Part shown: piece after piece, positions 6,043-6,470 of the stretch
Position numbering within the stretch: the first letter of the stretch is position 1
Layout: each line of letters opens with the position of its first letter
Assembly: GCA_028713395.1 (NCBI GenBank)
Contig: JAQTOJ010000111.1
Coordinates: forward strand, 1-6,470
Source of the DNA: Dehalococcoidales bacterium
GTDB lineage: Bacteria; Chloroflexota; Dehalococcoidia; Dehalococcoidales; Fen-1064
Direction of reading: 5' to 3'
Length of the DNA: 6,470 nucleotides
Program-made: the position numbers and the translations under genes
The notes under the pieces: model-generated
Seen by the model: the letters and a program-made list of their open reading frames with translations, nothing else
Told to the model about the DNA's origin: nothing
Database searches by the model: none

Positions 6043-6228
6043 GTGGACGAATACTTAAAGCAGTACGAAGAAATACAACAGTCACATCCTGATTTTGAAA
6101 TGGATTACGAGACTTTTATTGCCGGTATGCAAGACTTTTTGGATTTGGTCGCCGATCATATCGAACAAACCGAACCTTATGCAGTCAATACAATTAAAGC
6201 TTTACGTCACTCAAGGAGGTCATTTTAA
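6043..6228 (+). CDS. Acidic 61-residue hypothetical protein
   Basis: I do not recognise this protein. It is acidic (13 Asp/Glu against 5 Lys/Arg) and appears wholly helical, with a tyrosine/glutamine-rich start (MDEYLKQYEEIQQSHPDFEM), an amphipathic middle (FIAGMQDFLDLVADHI, 25-40) and a basic tail (RHSRRSF, 55-61). There are no cysteines, signal peptide or membrane segment. The GTG start is supported by AGGAGAGG. Its stop TAA shares its last base with the ATG of the next gene, so the two are probably translated from one message and coupled. Small acidic helical proteins of this kind are common in phage and plasmid modules, as partners or inhibitors, but nothing here proves such a role. Confidence 0.7.
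   Translation: MDEYLKQYEEIQQSHPDFEMDYETFIAGMQDFLDLVADHIEQTEPYAVNTIKALRHSRRSF
6213..6220 (+). promoter_or_regulatory. Near-perfect Shine-Dalgarno sequence inside the preceding gene
   Basis: AAGGAGGT, a full match to the anti-Shine-Dalgarno sequence, lies seven bases before the ATG at 6228 and inside the last codons of the upstream gene. This strongly supports the overlapping start. Confidence 0.85.
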
Positions 6229-6470
6229 TGGTAAGGAAATCAACATTACGTAAAATGACACAGGAGGCGAAAGCCTTAGCCAAAATCAGAAATGAATTGC
6301 AATCGATTACCCGCCGTTTGAACACCCGCATCACTGCCATCATGGAAGTCGAAAAGATTGCCAGGGTGGACAGTTTCAGAGCTACAGAGGTTACATTGCC
6401 AAAAACCCTTACAGATGATTGGAACGATTGGAGCCAGCTAATCAAAGACCTTGAATCACTAAATCCGGCC
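6228..6470 (+). CDS. Hypothetical helical protein with basic N-terminus (C-terminus cut by window edge)
   Basis: The frame runs open from the ATG at 6228 to the window end, giving at least 81 residues. The first 45 or so are basic and helical (MVRKSTLRKMTQEAKALAKI, then RNELQSITRRLNTRITAIME), a possible coiled coil. The part after about residue 58 (LPKTLTDDWNDWSQLIKDLE) is acidic and tryptophan-containing. No catalytic motif is visible in the part seen. It overlaps the upstream acidic gene by one base (TAATG) and has a perfect ribosome site, so the pair is probably co-translated. The opposite charge of the two products would fit a complex, but that is only a suggestion. Confidence 0.7.
   Translation, partial: MVRKSTLRKMTQEAKALAKIRNELQSITRRLNTRITAIMEVEKIARVDSFRATEVTLPKTLTDDWNDWSQLIKDLESLNPA

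Noticed and set aside
1..6470. CRISPR array, tRNA/rRNA gene, insertion sequence
   Set aside because: No regularly spaced repeats, no cloverleaf-like or rRNA-like segment, and no transposase or terminal inverted repeats were seen.

Overview
This 6.47-kb window looks like a bacterial chromosome segment with a housekeeping core and an unrecognised set of small genes at the right edge. The core combines diaminopimelate epimerase, a class I aminotransferase of the LL-diaminopimelate (DapL) type and the GTPase HflX, beside a class III CoA-transferase and an AbrB-type regulator. This gene set and the character of the proteins suggest an anaerobe, perhaps of the Dehalococcoidia (Chloroflexota) or a related Clostridia-like lineage. 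That placement is an inference from remembered family resemblance, not from a search.

Layout. Positions 1-243 (minus) hold a SpoVT/AbrB-fold DNA-binding protein whose C-terminus runs off the left edge. Its upstream region (260-295) carries an array of CATAC/GTATG repeats that looks like an operator. A hairpin with A/T tracts (331-364) ends the convergently read side of a minus-strand CaiB/BaiF CoA-transferase gene (385-1611). A divergent intergenic region (1612-1981) holds an extended -10 promoter for the rightward genes, a long leader of about 230 nt, and three copies of GAATTTGC.

The rightward genes dapF (1982-2836), dapL (2877-4064) and hflX (4100-5269) are separated by only 40 and 35 nt and probably form one operon. 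DapL would make LL-diaminopimelate from tetrahydrodipicolinate in one step, and DapF would convert it to meso-diaminopimelate for lysine and/or cell wall. HflX is a ribosome-associated GTPase and probably shares the operon only for transcription.

From 5270 the character changes. There is an AT-rich stretch of nearly 490 bp with palindromes and a 26-codon coding-like remnant. Three small genes with strong Shine-Dalgarno sequences follow: a cysteine-rich 61-residue protein (5758-5943), an acidic 61-residue protein starting at GTG (6043-6228), and a basic helical protein overlapping it by one base and cut by the right edge (6228-6470). I recognise none of the three. Their size, packing and novelty fit an accessory or phage-like module that continues beyond the window, but no integrase, transposase or attachment site is visible to prove it.
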